From contig OZ059894.1 in assembly GCA_964057225.1 (NCBI GenBank), positions 17,762,476 to 17,826,475 on the forward strand: a stretch of DNA of 64,000 nucleotides. Direction: 5' to 3'. The notes below the pieces were generated by a model. It saw nothing but the letters and a program-made list of their open reading frames with translations, searched no databases and was not told the origin of the DNA. Below, piece after piece: positions 36,118-48,923 of this stretch. A program made the position numbers and the translations under genes. Each line of letters opens with the position of its first letter. Position 1 is the first letter of the stretch. The stretch is from Auanema rhodensis (lineage: Eukaryota; Nematoda; Chromadorea; Rhabditida; Rhabditidae).

Positions 36118-39100
36118 ATGGCAGAAGATAACTATGTAAGTTTATTGGTTTAATGAACTCTTACCTACCCACATGTTCTCAATTCTATAAAACTATTCTA
36201 TAATTCTAGTTAATTTATGAAAATCTACGCATATTCCGAGAGATTTCTAAAAATAGGAGTTTCATGTTGCAACATAAACAATGAAATCATTTGAAAGTAC
36301 AAAAATCGTATGTTAATATGAATATACATATGATGAATGTACAATCTGAATCAAAAATGTGTTTGATGTGTAATGACGATATATGATAATTAATATATAA
36401 ATAATTATATTTTAACTTAAATTAAAGGAAAGATCTTCATAATCTTCAAAAACTATCTAGTTTCAACTAATTGTGTTTTGTGTTTCTCTTACACTTTTTG
36501 TCAAAAACTTTGCTGATTGGACGAAAACTTCTTGAGCTGTCCGACGAAGGGATGCGACCGTCTGAAGAGTGTCAATAGCCACTGACGTTGCATCATTATA
36601 AGAAGATTCTTTTTTTCTTTCTTTGGATTAAGTAAACTTTCGTTTAATTGAAAAAAAAAACATAGTATGAGATTGAATGAATGTGTGAAGGAAGGATGGA
36701 GCAGCTGAATTGAAGTTAAATTTGGTTTATTCAGGCCCTTGTAGTAGATCCACCAGATGATGCCTTATCTATAGGAGATTATGATATTGAAACTGGACTA
36801 CGTTCATCTACGAGACGTTTGATTCATAACTTTGAAGAAGAACCTCAAAGATCTACCGCAGCAGCTTCAATAAAGAAAAGTATTCGAAGTTCTATTCGAA
36901 AAACGTAGGGTCATAGGTTATTTCTAACCCATTTTCAACGATGATTTTCACAATCTATTTCATATTTTAGAAAATATTATTGTGATCCATTAGTAAAGGC
37001 AATCAAGTATGTATTGAATAAATCAAAATTACTTATAGTTATAACTATTTATTCTGTTTTTGGGGCTTGGTTGTTTACAACATTAGAGGTATTTCAATGA
37101 TATATTTCATTTTCTTTTAAATTCTTTTTAGGTTCCACATGATTTAGCTATGAAAGAAGAACAATATCATGCTAGATTAATAGCAAGAGAAGTTATGATT
37201 CTTAAGTAAATTAAATATTTTTCAATATATTTCAACCTATTCTCAATATTTTCAGTCTTAGAGCTATTTTTTATTCTCAAAAAGAAGATCGTGAAGAAAG
37301 ATGGAAAGATGCTATAAAGCAATTTGAGAAAGATTTAAGCTTAGATGAACCAAGTCTAGATACTGATTGGACGTTTTGGATGGCATTTCTGTATGCTGGA
37401 ACTATTTACACGACAATTGGTTAGATTATTCTTAAACTTATAGTAAAACTTGATATCTTTATTAAGGTTATGGTAACATTGCATGTAAAACTAAAGCAGG
37501 TCAAATAGCAACATTACTTTATGCTTTTATTGGAATACCAATTATGATTATTATTCTTAATGACTTAGGAGATTTTTTATTACATATATTGGAATGGTTA
37601 GCAAATACAACAAGTGATGGTTTACTCTTTTTAGGTTTTTTTAAATTTTTCAATAAATAATTTTATTCAAATAAAATATAATTTAGGAGTTAGATGGGGA
37701 ATGCTTACATTAGAAGAAAATTCTAAAAGAAGAAAACGTTTCTTAGCTTTTCGAGCTAAATTAGTTAAGAAAGGAATTATAAGTTCATCATCATCATTTT
37801 CAATTGAAACTGTATATTATATTATTTATTATAATTATTATAATTATTTTTTATTTAAAGAGATCTATAACAGATTTTCAAGCAGGAAATAAACAAAATG
37901 ATGAAGTGAAACCAGATCCACCAGTGTTTTCAGCTGTTTTTGGTAATTATTTTGTAATTTATTAATTAAAGTTTGAACTCAATTTTGTATTTATTTTTTC
38001 AGAAAGTAAAAGAAAAAAAGTTAAAATACAGTAATTCATATTAAAATATTCAATAATTATTTTAATTTTTAGCAACTTTTGGTTGGATTTTCTTAGCTGC
38101 TCGTGTATTTTGTATTTGGGAAGAATGGTCGTACTTTACTAGTATTTATTTCATTTTCATATCTTGTAGTACAATAGGTATAACATTCATTATAATTATT
38201 GATATTTATTGATTCATCATCAGGCTTGGGTGATGTTGTACCTGCACATCCAGAATACATGATTCTAGCATTTGGTGTTGTAATGGTTGGATTGTCATTG
38301 GTTACAGTATGTATCAATGTTGTTCAAGCTAAAATTGAACTCATGTATATGGAGTTGCTGCAAAAAATTTTAAAAGTAATCAAACTACTCTTCAATTTGA
38401 CTAGTCTTTACAACCTTAGGATTACATCGCTGCAATGGAAAATGGAGATGCTAATGCTGCACAGGATATGATGGCAGGCTTCTCAGGAGCTGCCAAGTTT
38501 TTACTTCCGTTCATCAGCAAAAACCAAGGAGCTAAGGTGATGACACAGTTCAGAGAAGATTGTGTAGCTCAGGTAAAATTTTTTTTTGAGTTTTTCGACA
38601 ACTATTTTCCTTTTTCTTAAGGGTATTGAACCTCCAGCTGTATTAGTTGATATCAATCCAAATACCGGTAAACCAGCATTTGCTAGTGCTCCAAAAGAAG
38701 ATTATAAAGATTATATTGAACATGTAACTATATTGTCTATATTATATATAAATTAATATATATAATTTAGGCTGATGAAAGAAGACAAGAGGAAAGAAAG
38801 GTTGAAGAATCAAGGTTATTATCAAGAGTTCCTCAATCAGAAGAACCACGCCGTCATATTACAACTCAAAGTTTAGGAATTCAAGTGAATCAATTGATAA
38901 TCTTTATTTGAATAATATTTTCTTATTCAGGCAATGATGGATTCATCACCGTTACAAGAAGTAAAGAAAGTTTCCTTGGATTTTGGACTTCAAGTTACTC
39001 CAGAATATTCTGATGAGGAATGTCAAACATCTGATTGTGAAAGTGTAGATGAAGGAATACAAGTATATTCATATATTATATTAATAATAAATAAAATAAT

Positions 39101-40788
39101 TTAAGACATGGCCATCAATGGAATCTATTTCTGTACAATACGATGCAATTGAAACGATTGTAATCACTTATCTAAACTATTTATATCTTATTCATTACAA
39201 TTTTTATTTTAGGATTCTGTTGCTCAATATGATATCATAGAAGAGAAACCTATTCTGTGTGATACAGCAGTTCAACCAGATGTTTCAAGCATATATCTAT
39301 TTGATGAAGACTATGGATCAGATGAATCATCAGATGATTCTCATACTGATTTCGAAGACACTGATATTGAACCACATTCCGATCATTTAACTGTAGCTGT
39401 AAGATTGTTTTAGATTATAACTTCAACATATATCTTACTATAGGTACCGACATTCCATTCTCTTCGAAAATCAATCTCTATAGATTCTCAAGAGACTGTT
39501 ATTCATGTAAGCCCTACTGGATCACCTACGACATCGAGGAAAAAAGCTTTACAAAAACGATTATTATTAAGAAATGAAAGAAGAAAGAAACGTGAATTAC
39601 GATTAGAGCATTCAAAACAAAATCTAAGATACATGAGATGTTCAGCTGTTCAAGTAAGTTGCTTGTGTGTATATTATCAAAGCTTTCTTAATAAACGGTT
39701 TTAGACCGAGATACAAACAGAAGATTCAAACGTACAAGTGGAATATTCCACACAATCTACTGAAAGCCAGTATGACTTGATTACTAGTTGTGAGGTATTT
39801 ACACAACACTTCACTGAAACAAGAGGACGGCGATGCCAAACAAAGCTAACATGGTGAATCATTTCAATGATAATTATTACCTTCATGAGGATGTACTTTC
39901 AGTCTTAGTGCATCGAATAGAACATCCGAAAGTCATCCAAGACGTGTAAGTGCTCGACGACGCCAAGGAATTCGAAACAGTCAACAGAGATCAATTACTT
40001 CATCAACAGATGCCGTGGAATCAGTTTCATCTATGGAAGGTTTGAATCAGCAGTCATCATACTCAATCAATATTTCATTTAGATCGTTTATTCCGATCTG
40101 TATCTACAGACATCTCGAATAGAAATTCATCAGAATCTCAATCACCTCTGTATCAAGCAATTCCTGAAGAGCATGCATATCAACATAGTTCACATCAGAT
40201 GAGTCCTGATGATTACATGAATTGGGAAAACTCACAGCAGGCTGTTGTTCCATATAGTCCAGGAATTCATTTAACACAAGCAGCAGCAGGAAATATTCAA
40301 AGTCCTACTACAATGAATACTGAAACCGGAGAAGTAGCTGAGGTTTCATTAATTTAAAATATAATTTATGAAACAAAAATATTTTTATAATTCAGATTAG
40401 TTTGAATATATCACTTGTTAGTAGAGCAGTTGATGAAAATGGTCGTTATATAGATGATTTCGATCTTGAATATGATGATGATGATGTGTTTGAATCTGAC
40501 GATGATATAGCTCATGTATTTTAATTTCAAAAATCTTTTTTTTTTAAATACAAATGTTCTATTTATAGGAAGATCTAGAAGAATTTACTGTATCCATGTC
40601 AACTCAAACAGAGTTAACACATGAAGAAATGTATAATTCAGAATTAGAAGTATTACGAAAATCATTGGAAATTGAAATAAGAGAACAGATAGAAGAACAA
40701 TTAGCTGAAGAAGCTTTAAATAGTCAAGCTGATAGAATTGAATGTTCAATTCAAACTAATAGTTCATCATTTTACGCTATACAATATG

Positions 40789-40835
<47 letters not shown>

Positions 40836-43647
40836 TTATATTAAATATTTAGGCCGGATTGCCAACTATATTGGAAAGATCAATTGAAGATAATTCATCA
40901 TTGTGCTCAACTCCTGATCCAACCAATTATCATTTCTTAGCTGATAGTATATGTCAAACAAATGCTATTGATATTTCAACAAATACATGTCAGGTAATAT
41001 AATATAATATAATTATATTATATTAATTATAAATTAAAGACTGAATCTGTTTTCATTCTCGATTCTTGTCCAACTTTTGGTGATCGAGATATTCAAACTT
41101 CCTTTGATGCCGTAGATGCTGAAATTCAAACGAATCGAGACGAAACAATCGATGATGAAACTCAAACACTTCGAGAAGAAGCTGATAATGAAACTCAGAC
41201 AATCGATACAACTATGTCCGAATGTTATTGTCAAACTGATGAGGATTTGAATGTTGTTGAAACATTCAATGTTGATGTACAAACCTTTATTTCATCTTCT
41301 GATATACCAACACAAACTATTATAACTTCATTAAATGAACAAATGGATAATGGAACTCAAGCAAATATGCTTGATTTCTCATCAAATGCTCAAATACAGA
41401 CATTACTAACATATTCTGGAAATGCAACAGATATTGAGATTCAAACTGTTATATCAAATGTTTTAGGTTTTGTGACTAGAATTAGACCTTATTTTCAAAA
41501 AATATAATTGCAGATAATTCGAAAAATATTGAAACTCAAACTTCTACTCCAGGGATTAAAGCAACATCCTCTCAAACTCCTCGTATAACACCCTTAGATA
41601 GACAAATTCAAACGGAACATCCAAGAAGAGATCAAAAACGATGTCAAACTGACGTGGTATCTTCTAATTTTTTTCATAAAAATGAGATTACAATGTTGAA
41701 ATTTCAGTTTCCTCCGATTGTTGATTGTAGAAGTTTTGCTGTTGATGCTACACCATCAGTACAAGATTCAGAAAGTCAGCCAGAAGTCAGCATGTTGACT
41801 ATTTCAGAAGAAGTACAGTTGATTATTCGAAATTCTTCTAATATTACGAATTACAGGATATTCCATGTTCACAGTTGCCACCTGATATGAGATTCAACAT
41901 TGAAAGAGGAACATGCATGGAAGAAAAGCGTTTGAAATCAGTTGAATCACAAGTGTGAACATTATTGATTAAATTTTATAAAAATTGCTATTAAGAGTCC
42001 TATATTGGAAACAGAAGTTGTTGGAATTCAAGTAATGCCTAGTCTAACTACATCTCATACTCAGTATACATATGTATCTTTGAGTGATGATTTTACTCAA
42101 ACTGATATTTATATGAAATCAAAAAGTACACAGGTACCTTTCAAAGTTTTAAATTTATTTTAAAAATATTCTTAAAAACTTACAAGATAAGATATATGTA
42201 TCAAAGAAAACTATTCAAATTTTGAACCATAGGGCATATTGGCTGTTTGTGAAATGTCAGATCACGAAGCTCAAACGATGATTGAACAGCAAGACAGATA
42301 TCTTGATTGTGATGATTTGAACGATTCCGTTGGAAATATCACGAGTTCAACAGTTAATCTATGGAGTGATTTCGATAGAATAGCTGAAGGTTTACTTTGT
42401 CAAACAGATAAGGTTAATGCTGAAAGTCAAACGTATCTGGATAAAGAACAGATCGAAAAGCTTATCACCTTGCAAGTCTTGGCATCCAAGGAGATTGAAG
42501 ACAGAACGGTATCAGATCTGACATATGCAGAAAAGGATGATTCGGCTTGCAAAAGCACTCCTACAGCTTTGAAAGAAAGAAAAAAGAAACCCTCCTCTGT
42601 AACATGTGATGCCACATTAAAGGAAGTCGATGAAGCTGAGGGAGAGAAGGCAAAAACATTGCCACTTCGCAAAAAGAAGAAGAAAATAGTAAATGTTAAA
42701 AAGGAAGAAGCAGAAGTTCAAGCTGTCGTAGATACACGAACACTTGGAGTAGGTCAAGAAGGACGGGATAATTGGAGAGAGGTAGTCTATATTCCATACA
42801 TGCATAGCACAGAATGAGCACAATCAGCAACTGTTAAGCACTTGCACTATATGGATGTTTCATGTACAACCACCACCACGTACATTACTTTTAGAAATTT
42901 CACCACAGAGCATGACTTCTACATCTTTTCTTTTTCTTTGGCTTGTATGGGTTAATCTATAATCCAATTATCTTTACATTTCTTATGCACAACAACTATT
43001 TCAATTTGTCATTTCATATCTTAAATCTTGATTTAGGTTTATTTGGCTGAATTAGATCAAGAACGTCGTCAACGTATGCTTGATATTGGCATTCAAACAG
43101 GTGTTTTGGCACGGGTTCAGCATATGTACGGAAGGCGTGATCATGGAAGTACAGAATCTGAAGTGGGAAGCAATAGACTGTTAGTAACTGATATTCGTTG
43201 TTCAGGTCTCAACAAGTGATAATCCTCGGGTGAATCTCAGAAAAACTGAATCTTCAGAGTATTTACGGTAGCTAAACAACACCATTATCGTATTATTTTG
43301 TGAATTTCAGTAGCCAAGAATCATTAGCACGCACCAATTCCGTGATGTCTATAGCGGAATCTTTTGGTGGAGATGAAAGCTCTCCAGGACCTTCTAAGCC
43401 AACATCAAGGTACATACAATATACACATATGAATATCATAATTCAAACTAAACCTATAGATCATCATCATTCAAACGAACAAAAAGAACCCGTGATCTTC
43501 ATCAAGATGCTCGAGAGCAAACTGTAGATATGAGGGATACGATCAAGATATTGAAATAATTATTTTCAGGTTGCTGATTTAAGGTCAAGATTTGAAGAAT
43601 CAGATAGAAGGCCCCGACGAAACCGTTCATCTTCAAATGAAAGATGA
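36118..43647 (+). CDS. Two-pore-domain (K2P/TWK) potassium channel with very long QT-motif tail
   Basis: Thirty-four exons join in phase to about 1,679 residues, against 350-600 for most K2P channels. The channel core lies in exons up to 38375: TM1 (about 77-100, KLLIVITIYSVFGAWLFTTL), an extracellular cap loop, pore 1 with TTIGYGN (about 180), pore 2 with STIGLGD (about 340), and TM4 followed by QAKIELMY. It would set resting K+ conductance at the plasma membrane. The rest (about residue 392 on, from 38420) is a predicted disordered, acidic tail of about 1,290 residues. It contains some 27 short motifs ending QT, such as CQTSD, EIQTNR, STQTEL, ETQTID, CQTDE, FTQTDI and CQTDK. Ten of these lie within the 142-codon exon 41040-41466. 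These resemble LC8 dynein light chain sites. A basic stretch (KKALQKRLLLRNERRKKREL) lies near residue 670. The C terminus ends NRSSSNER. An AATAAA lies at about 43759. Confidence 0.88.
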
Positions 43648-43956
43648 GTTATTTCTACGACGAATAGAATACAATTTTCACGAATTTTTTATAAGAAAAA
43701 TTAATAAAAAAAGGAAAAACGCTTTCAATTACTTCATATGTAAACGTATTTCCTGTGGAAATAAATCTGTTTGATTTAAATTAAACAGAGATTAAATAAA
43801 GAATTATTATTATTATTATATAAATAAAATTATAATTATATTTACATGAGCAGAAAAAAAAATTAATAATAATATAAAATATAATAAATAGCTATATATA
43901 GATAATAGCTAAGAATAATAAAAAATAAAAAATAATAATTTTGATTTAAACTTATT
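43648..43956. other. Convergent intergenic region
   Basis: 309 bp of A/T-rich sequence between the 3' ends of the potassium channel and the PLEKHD1-like gene, including ATT repeats and a poly(A) signal candidate at about 43759. Confidence 0.6.
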
Positions 43957-44335
43957 TCATTCGGATATGACAACGCTGTTATCATTGATATCCTTTTCTT
44001 TATCTCTGAATGATGATTGTTTTCGAATTGATGAACGGAATCCTCGTTTAGAACGACGTAAAGATCTATAAATAAAATATAAATTATATTATAATAATTA
44101 ATAAATTTAATTAAAAGAAAAGAAAAGAAAAATTAAATTATTATTCTTTTTTTAAAATTAAGATCATGCTGTAATATTAGGTAAAATAATAGAAGAAAGG
44201 ATAGGGGAAAATAGAAGAAAATGTTATATGATTGGACCTTCTGGTAAATGGGATATAAGTTCCTTCATTATCCGAATCTTTTTCTTTTTCTACAACTGGT
44301 TGGTCTGTCATTGTTCTGTTGATTAAATATATATA

Positions 44336-44370
<35 letters not shown>

Positions 44371-46412
44371 GAATTTAAAAATATTTTTTATAAATTATTG
44401 AAAATGGTAAAAATATGAAAAATCTTACTTTCGAGCATATATGGCTTGTCGCATAATTCCTGTTCGATTGGCTTCCAATTTTGCTTCTTCTGCACATTGC
44501 TCAAAGAATTCTGAATATCTATGTAAATGATGTGAACAATTGTAATTTATAAAGTAAACCTCTGAGTTTATGTACATCAGGCATTATATGCTCTTGAAGT
44601 TCTGTCATCTGGGCTCCTGTCATCTTGAGAGCCATTTCTAAATGTTCTAATGCTTTCTCAGCTGCCTGCAAGATGATTTTCATTATAATTAATATTAAAG
44701 TTGATTTACTTGTAGTTGTCGTTCTGCACCCATACGAGCAATTACTTGTTCACGTAATTCAGTCTCTGTTAATTCTTTTTGTTCATTTACTTCCTAATAA
44801 AATTATTTTTTTTTATAAATTTGAAAGAAAAAACCTTTAAATTTATTAGTAAATCTTTTGTTTGTTGTGTATAATATTGTCTTTCTTTCTCTAAATCATC
44901 AGTTTTCGTTTCATTTAATCGAAGTCTAAATGATTTTCGTTGACAGAAAAAAACTTTTTGTTTCCAAACTTACAAATGCTCAATCTTATCTTTTTCCGTT
45001 TGAATACAGTTGGTTTTCGTTTCAATTTCAAGCAAACGATTCTTAAGTTGACATGTAGTTGTCGATAGATTCTGCTTTTCCAGTAGAAACTGTTCCCTTT
45101 CTCTCAAAATGGATTGCATTTGTTCTTGAATTTTTTCTTTTTCAATATTCAAAGACTAAAAAAATAAATTAATAATAGTATTATTAACTATAACAAAAAA
45201 AAACCTCCATATTAGCTTGAAGAAACTCTGTTTTAGAATTTAATGATAACTTTTCTTGTTCTAATGTCTTTTTCATTTCACTTGTTAATTTTAATTCACT
45301 ATAATTATTATTTTTAATTTGTAAATAATATATTTAAACATACTTTTTAACATTTTGAAGATCATCACGTAATTTCTTTAATGTTTTTATAAGTTTTTCA
45401 CGTTCTTCTTCAAGTTCTTCTTTAACTCTAGATAATTCCTAAAGATTACTTTAATTATCATAATTATATGTTATATTCATGTAATCATCTAAAAACAAGA
45501 AAAAGATTTCGTACATCTGCTCGATCATGTTCCTTTTGACGTTCTCTGGCCTCTTTCTCAAGTCGTTCTTCATATCCTTTCTTCTCTTCATTCAACATAA
45601 CTCCTCTAGTTTCCAATTCGCGAATCATTGTCTCACCATTTATAGTATTCTTATATGATCTATAAATATATAATTTATATAATTAATAATAAAATATCTT
45701 AAAACATACACTTTTGTGGCTGTACGTAAAGCTTTCAACCACATTTCTTGGCTTTTAGCATCACTGGCAGCAACAATGATTGCTGATGGAAGTTGAGGAT
45801 GTGCAATCAGAAGGCAATGCTTCTTACCAACATCACCACCACAAACAATAGAACATCCAATTAAAGGAATTATTCCCTAAAATTAAAAATAAGCCATCTT
45901 GATTCAACAAGTTTGTTAGAATTCACCTTAGGATGCAAATCAATTCGACGAGTTTTCTCAAAGCTTTTCTTGAAACGAGAAGCATAATAAATCAAAAAGC
46001 ATTCTTTAAGTAAGAAAAATCTACAAAAACAAAGAAATGAAGTTATTGAAAGAAATAATTTTCTGTTTAAAAACCTTTTAGTCCATTTTGCTGGACGATT
46101 TTTCTTCTTATATTTCTTCAATAACTGTCCATAGCATTGCACACCAAGAACTGGTCCAAGCTCTTCATAATGGCCTTCTTCAGGAGTCAAATCATAAGGA
46201 TTATCTTTTTTTCGACTAACACCAAGATTTGAAAACTAAATATTTGAGTTATAATAAAAATATTTAAATATTTATATAATTACTTGAAATGATAAACTTC
46301 TTAAAATTCCTTTTTTTTCTTTTTGATTAGCAGGTGGTGGAGGTCCAATTTTTTTATCTTTAACAGTTGATACTGGAGCAACTTTTTTGGAATCCACTTT
46401 GCCTGTGGTCAT
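43957..46412 (-). CDS. PLEKHD1: PLEKHD1-like PH-domain and coiled-coil protein, one frame break
   Basis: Fourteen exons, first 46412-46284 and last 44065-43957. After a basic, Pro-containing N terminus comes a PH domain (about residues 75-180: CYGQLLKKYKKKNRPAKWTKR, FFLLKECFLIYYASR, then QEMWLKALRTA). A long coiled coil follows. The C-terminal region EFFEQCAEEAKLEANRTGIM matches the end of vertebrate PLEKHD1, as does GETMIRELETRG just after the PH domain. The end is basic and Ser-rich. PH domains bind phosphoinositides or proteins; the exact role of this family is poorly known. Exon 45660-45515 contains one extra base near 45600, in the T run of GGAGTTTATG, that puts its two homologous halves in different frames. 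All other junctions fit. Either a sequence error or a real mutation would explain it; a 31 bp intron would restore frame but would remove conserved residues. Confidence 0.82.
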
Positions 46413-48923
46413 CCTGTTCTAGGAATTTTATAATAAAATTTAACAAAAAAAAGAAAACAAAAACTATGAAAATTATAAAAAATAAATAAAATTTAATAGA
46501 AAATGTTATAAATATAAATAATTCTTAAAATATATTCAATATAAATGACTAAATCACATATGATGATGAAGGATAAGATATGTCTGAACGGACACATTGG
46601 AGGTTGGCCGCTGGCCCACTCTCTCATACCATTGTGACAGTCTCAAAACACGACAACACTAGAAGCTTGATGTTGAGCGCATTCCGGAACGGATTTCCGG
46701 CTTTTTTCGATGCAGAAACCTTTTTTTAGCTCCGAAATTCAAGCTCAGGATTGGTTTAAATAGGAAAAACGAATCTACAAATCTAGAATGTAAGCTGTCA
46801 TGAGACAATCTTTGATTATGGATCCAATAGAAGAAATGAATTTTAAATGAGTGGAGTAGAGGGGATGGAAGAACCCAGATTAAAATGGAAATTAAGGGGA
46901 ATAGAGGAACGGAGAATATAAAAGATAAAGATAAAGCAAATGAAAGAGAATGTAAAGGTGAAATGACAATAATCAGCAAATGGCTAGAAGTGAAATAACC
47001 TGTGAATATTAGAATGACCTAATATATAGAATTTAGAAATGTTTATGTCCTTTTCCTTATAAGGGATACTGAAACATGACTTGCCTCTGTCTCCTCTCTT
47101 CGATATGGAGAAGGGTTGGGAGGGTAAGGGTAGAGTGAAGGAGAAAAGATAACCCGAAAAGAGAAACTATTACGATCTGCATAGAATTAGTCAAAATTTC
47201 GTGAATCAAAGACAACGAGCAAGACAGATATGATGAAGAAGATGAAGAAGAATAAGTGAGAAGTGATGAAATAGAGATAAAGATGTTAATAACGATATTG
47301 AGACATCTTCTTATCCATTTGTTAGAAAATATAAATTTCTCATTCCATAACATAATCCTCTTCATTTCATATATTCTTTTTCATATCTCTTGTCTATTCT
47401 ATATGAACCTATCAAACTCAGACAATAAATTTTGAAATTTCAATAATTTTCTATATATGATCAGCATTCTTTAATGGATTTAATATGAAGAGCCAAGTCA
47501 TTTGACATGAATGAAAAGACAATTTCAAGAAGATTTTAATATTTTAAAATAAAAGATTAAAAGAGATCAATATATACATCAATCAATACATATAATAATT
47601 TAAATTATTTCATAAAAATTATAATAAATCATATCATATAAATCATATTATACACATATCGAGGTATGAAATGAGTAACTGCTTTTTTTTTAATTTCATT
47701 TCATTTTCAAATATTTAACAAAGAAAAAAAGAAAATATTATATAATATATGTCTTGATGTGTATATATAATATATTAAGAATAGGTTGTATAAATCTTCT
47801 ATTTATTTCTTTAAGATCAACAAAGTTTTGACATTTTGACACCAAGATCTCGCGGAGCTCTGCTTGACTTCCACAACCGCAACTTTCACTAATGAATCAG
47901 CTTTAAATTTGGAAAATTACAATTGAAAGAAAGAAAATATAATATAGATAGATATAGATTTTTATATAAATTCTAAATATATAAGTTATTATCATTGATA
48001 ATAGTTTATAATAAAGTTTTTGTTAATCTAAGCTTACTTTGTAAATCACTTATCGATGGTATATTACTTAGGTCATGACACTTGTTTTTTGTTTTAAAAG
48101 CAGATGTTATGAAGCCCCAACAGCAAGATATTAACCTAGGAAACGTGACATTCACACGTGAGACTAATACTATTTCATTCTAAGTAGACATGTAATGCGG
48201 TTGTTTCTTTATCTTCCTCTACAACATTTTCTTTATCTCTCTTTCTCTCTCTCCCTCACTCCTTTTATTTCTCTCATTCTTTCTATATCTATATATTATA
48301 CCTTTCAAACTCTCTATATTTCATATGACACTATGTAATCTCTAATCGACCTCTGTATTCGTCTGAAACGATAGAGGTCACTTATAGTCCTCCTTCTTTC
48401 ACTTATTCCATACTTACTTCATCCATTCCAAGCAGCATACTATGCAATTTTCTGACCCTATCAACTATAACTATATAATTATTTGTTTTTATTATTATTA
48501 TTCTTAATTATTTATATTATTTTTTTCAAAAAATATTTTAAATTTATAATCTTTTTCATATCTTTATTATCATTTTTAACTATATTTAACTATATGTATC
48601 ATACTTTTTCTAATATACATATTCATATTTTATTTTCCTTTTCCTTTTTTTCTTCAAAATCTATAATATTTTTTTATTTTTCAAACCTATGCCCTTCTTA
48701 TATTGATTAAACATAAAGAAAAATAGAAGAAAGTATTGTTCTATATATCCTCCATATGTTACGTTATAATGACTTTTCTCCTTTAGATTCAGTTTAAACT
48801 GAATGAAATACTTTTTTTTCTTCATAAATTATTTTCTTCTTTCATCTTCTTATTGGTTTTTTTTTCATTTTAACATTTGAAATAATCATTTTCAGGGGTA
48901 TATTGAATCATTTCACTTAGAGC
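46413..48923. other. Divergent intergenic region, 2.5 kb
   Basis: Lies between the starts of the PLEKHD1-like gene and the AT-hook-like gene, so it probably contains both promoters. Around 46600-46980 and 47820-47900 base composition is less AT-rich than the surroundings. Pyrimidine-rich runs occur at 48205-48290. Open frames there are on compositional runs and lack splice or similarity support. Confidence 0.5.

Noticed and set aside
38003-38030. Possible 28 bp exon (after TTTTTTCAG) between channel exons 37861-37942 and 38073-38177
   Set aside because: Including it breaks the frame of the second pore; direct joining of the flanking exons restores a perfect pore sequence.
43163-43205. A 22 bp intron in the channel tail starting at GTAACTG
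   Set aside because: Too short; the GTGGGA donor at 43163 gives a normal 43 bp intron in the same frame and keeps the downstream coding.
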